Below, piece by piece: positions 5,175 through 5,549 of a DNA stretch of 5,549 nucleotides (within the stretch, counting starts at the first letter, position 1; every line of letters begins with the position of its first letter). Source of the DNA: Deltaproteobacteria bacterium RBG_16_44_11 (GTDB taxonomy: Bacteria; Desulfobacterota; Syntrophia; Syntrophales; Smithellaceae). Under the pieces are notes generated by a model. The model was not told the DNA's origin. It was given only the letters and a program-made list of their open reading frames with translations, and made no database searches. The stretch covers positions 1-5,549 of the forward strand of contig MGQN01000046.1 in assembly GCA_001797845.1 (NCBI GenBank), in the 5' to 3' direction. A program made the translations under genes and the position numbers.

Positions 5175-5549
5175 ATGCCGGAAATTATCAATATTCACGC
5201 CAGAGAAATTCTGGACTCCCGCGGAAAACCAACAGTTGAAGCCGAAGTCGTAACCGTTTCAGGTATTATGGGTAGAGCGGCTGTTCCTTCCGGAGCCTCT
5301 ACCGGCGAACATGAAATGCTCGAGCTGCGCGACGGCAACAAAAAAAGGTATCACGGCCTGGGCGTAGAAACCGCCGTAAAAAATATTATTTATAAAATCG
5401 GTCCGGAAATAATCGGCATGGATTGCCGTCACCAGCGTGAAATTGACCTTGCCATGATTGAGCTCGATGGAACAGCCAATAAAGGCAAACTAGGCGCCAA
5501 CGCGATTCTTGCTGTCTCCCTGGCTTCCGCCAAAGCGGCGGCAGAAATA
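5175..5549 (+). CDS. eno: Enolase (phosphopyruvate hydratase), N-terminal 125 residues, runs off right edge
   Basis: Enolase interconverts 2-phosphoglycerate and phosphoenolpyruvate in glycolysis and gluconeogenesis, in the cytoplasm and with Mg2+. The frame is open from the ATG to the window edge and covers about the first 30 percent of a protein normally near 425-430 residues. The N-terminal domain is unmistakable: INIHAREILDSRG (5-17), PTVEAEV (19-25), AAVPSGASTGEHE (35-47) with the mobile active-site loop containing Ser42, LELRDG (49-54), and the block AMIELDGTANKGKLGANAIL (93-112). Residue 18, usually Asn in the SRGNP motif, is Lys here, a small change unlikely to matter. The catalytic acid residues and lysines lie outside the window. 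It is the only plus-strand gene, with its own promoter and ribosome site, transcribed divergently from ttcA. Confidence 0.97.
   Translation, partial: MPEIINIHAREILDSRGKPTVEAEVVTVSGIMGRAAVPSGASTGEHEMLELRDGNKKRYHGLGVETAVKNIIYKIGPEIIGMDCRHQREIDLAMIELDGTANKGKLGANAILAVSLASAKAAAEI

Noticed and set aside
5059..5253. Plus-strand 64-codon frame across the ttcA-eno gap
   Set aside because: It overlaps the eno promoter, ribosome site and first 26 codons in another frame, and has no recognisable content.

Overview
The window is a compact stretch of bacterial core genome of moderate GC content (mid-40s percent, judged by eye). It probably comes from the Desulfobacterota/Deltaproteobacteria or a close relative. 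That placement is inference. It rests on a Nif-type (NifU/NifS) rather than Isc-type iron-sulfur assembly pair beside a serine acetyltransferase, a one-piece tmRNA whose tag reads ADNYDYALAA, and a TtcA-type thiolase ending in an NCPTS motif. No mobile element, phage gene, CRISPR array, tRNA gene or pseudogene is visible.

Layout. Everything except the last gene lies on the minus strand. Read in the direction of transcription from about 5040 down to 1, the order is: a TtcA-family tRNA thiolase, smpB, a pirin-family bicupin, the tmRNA gene ssrA with its own strong promoter, nifU, nifS, and the first 74 codons of a cysE-like serine O-acetyltransferase that runs off the left edge. On the plus strand, enolase (eno) starts at 5175 and runs off the right edge. 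About 140 bases between ttcA and eno serve as a divergent promoter region.

How the genes fit together. Two processes dominate. The first is ribosome rescue: ssrA (tmRNA) and smpB (its obligate protein partner) lie about 1.1 kb apart with only the pirin gene between them. The second is sulfur handling. CysE makes O-acetylserine for cysteine synthesis, NifS takes sulfur from cysteine, NifU assembles and passes on Fe-S clusters, and TtcA is an Fe-S enzyme that thiolates tRNA cytidine. nifU and nifS overlap by ATGA and cysE follows after 15 bases, so these three almost certainly form one operon.

I found no undescribed system. The points most worth a second look are the ssrA-pirin-smpB arrangement, possible read-through from the ssrA promoter into nifU-nifS-cysE, the SGGADS form of the TtcA PP-loop, and the absence of Shine-Dalgarno sequences in front of ttcA and smpB. 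The tmRNA, both edge-truncated genes and the promoters were identified directly from the bases.
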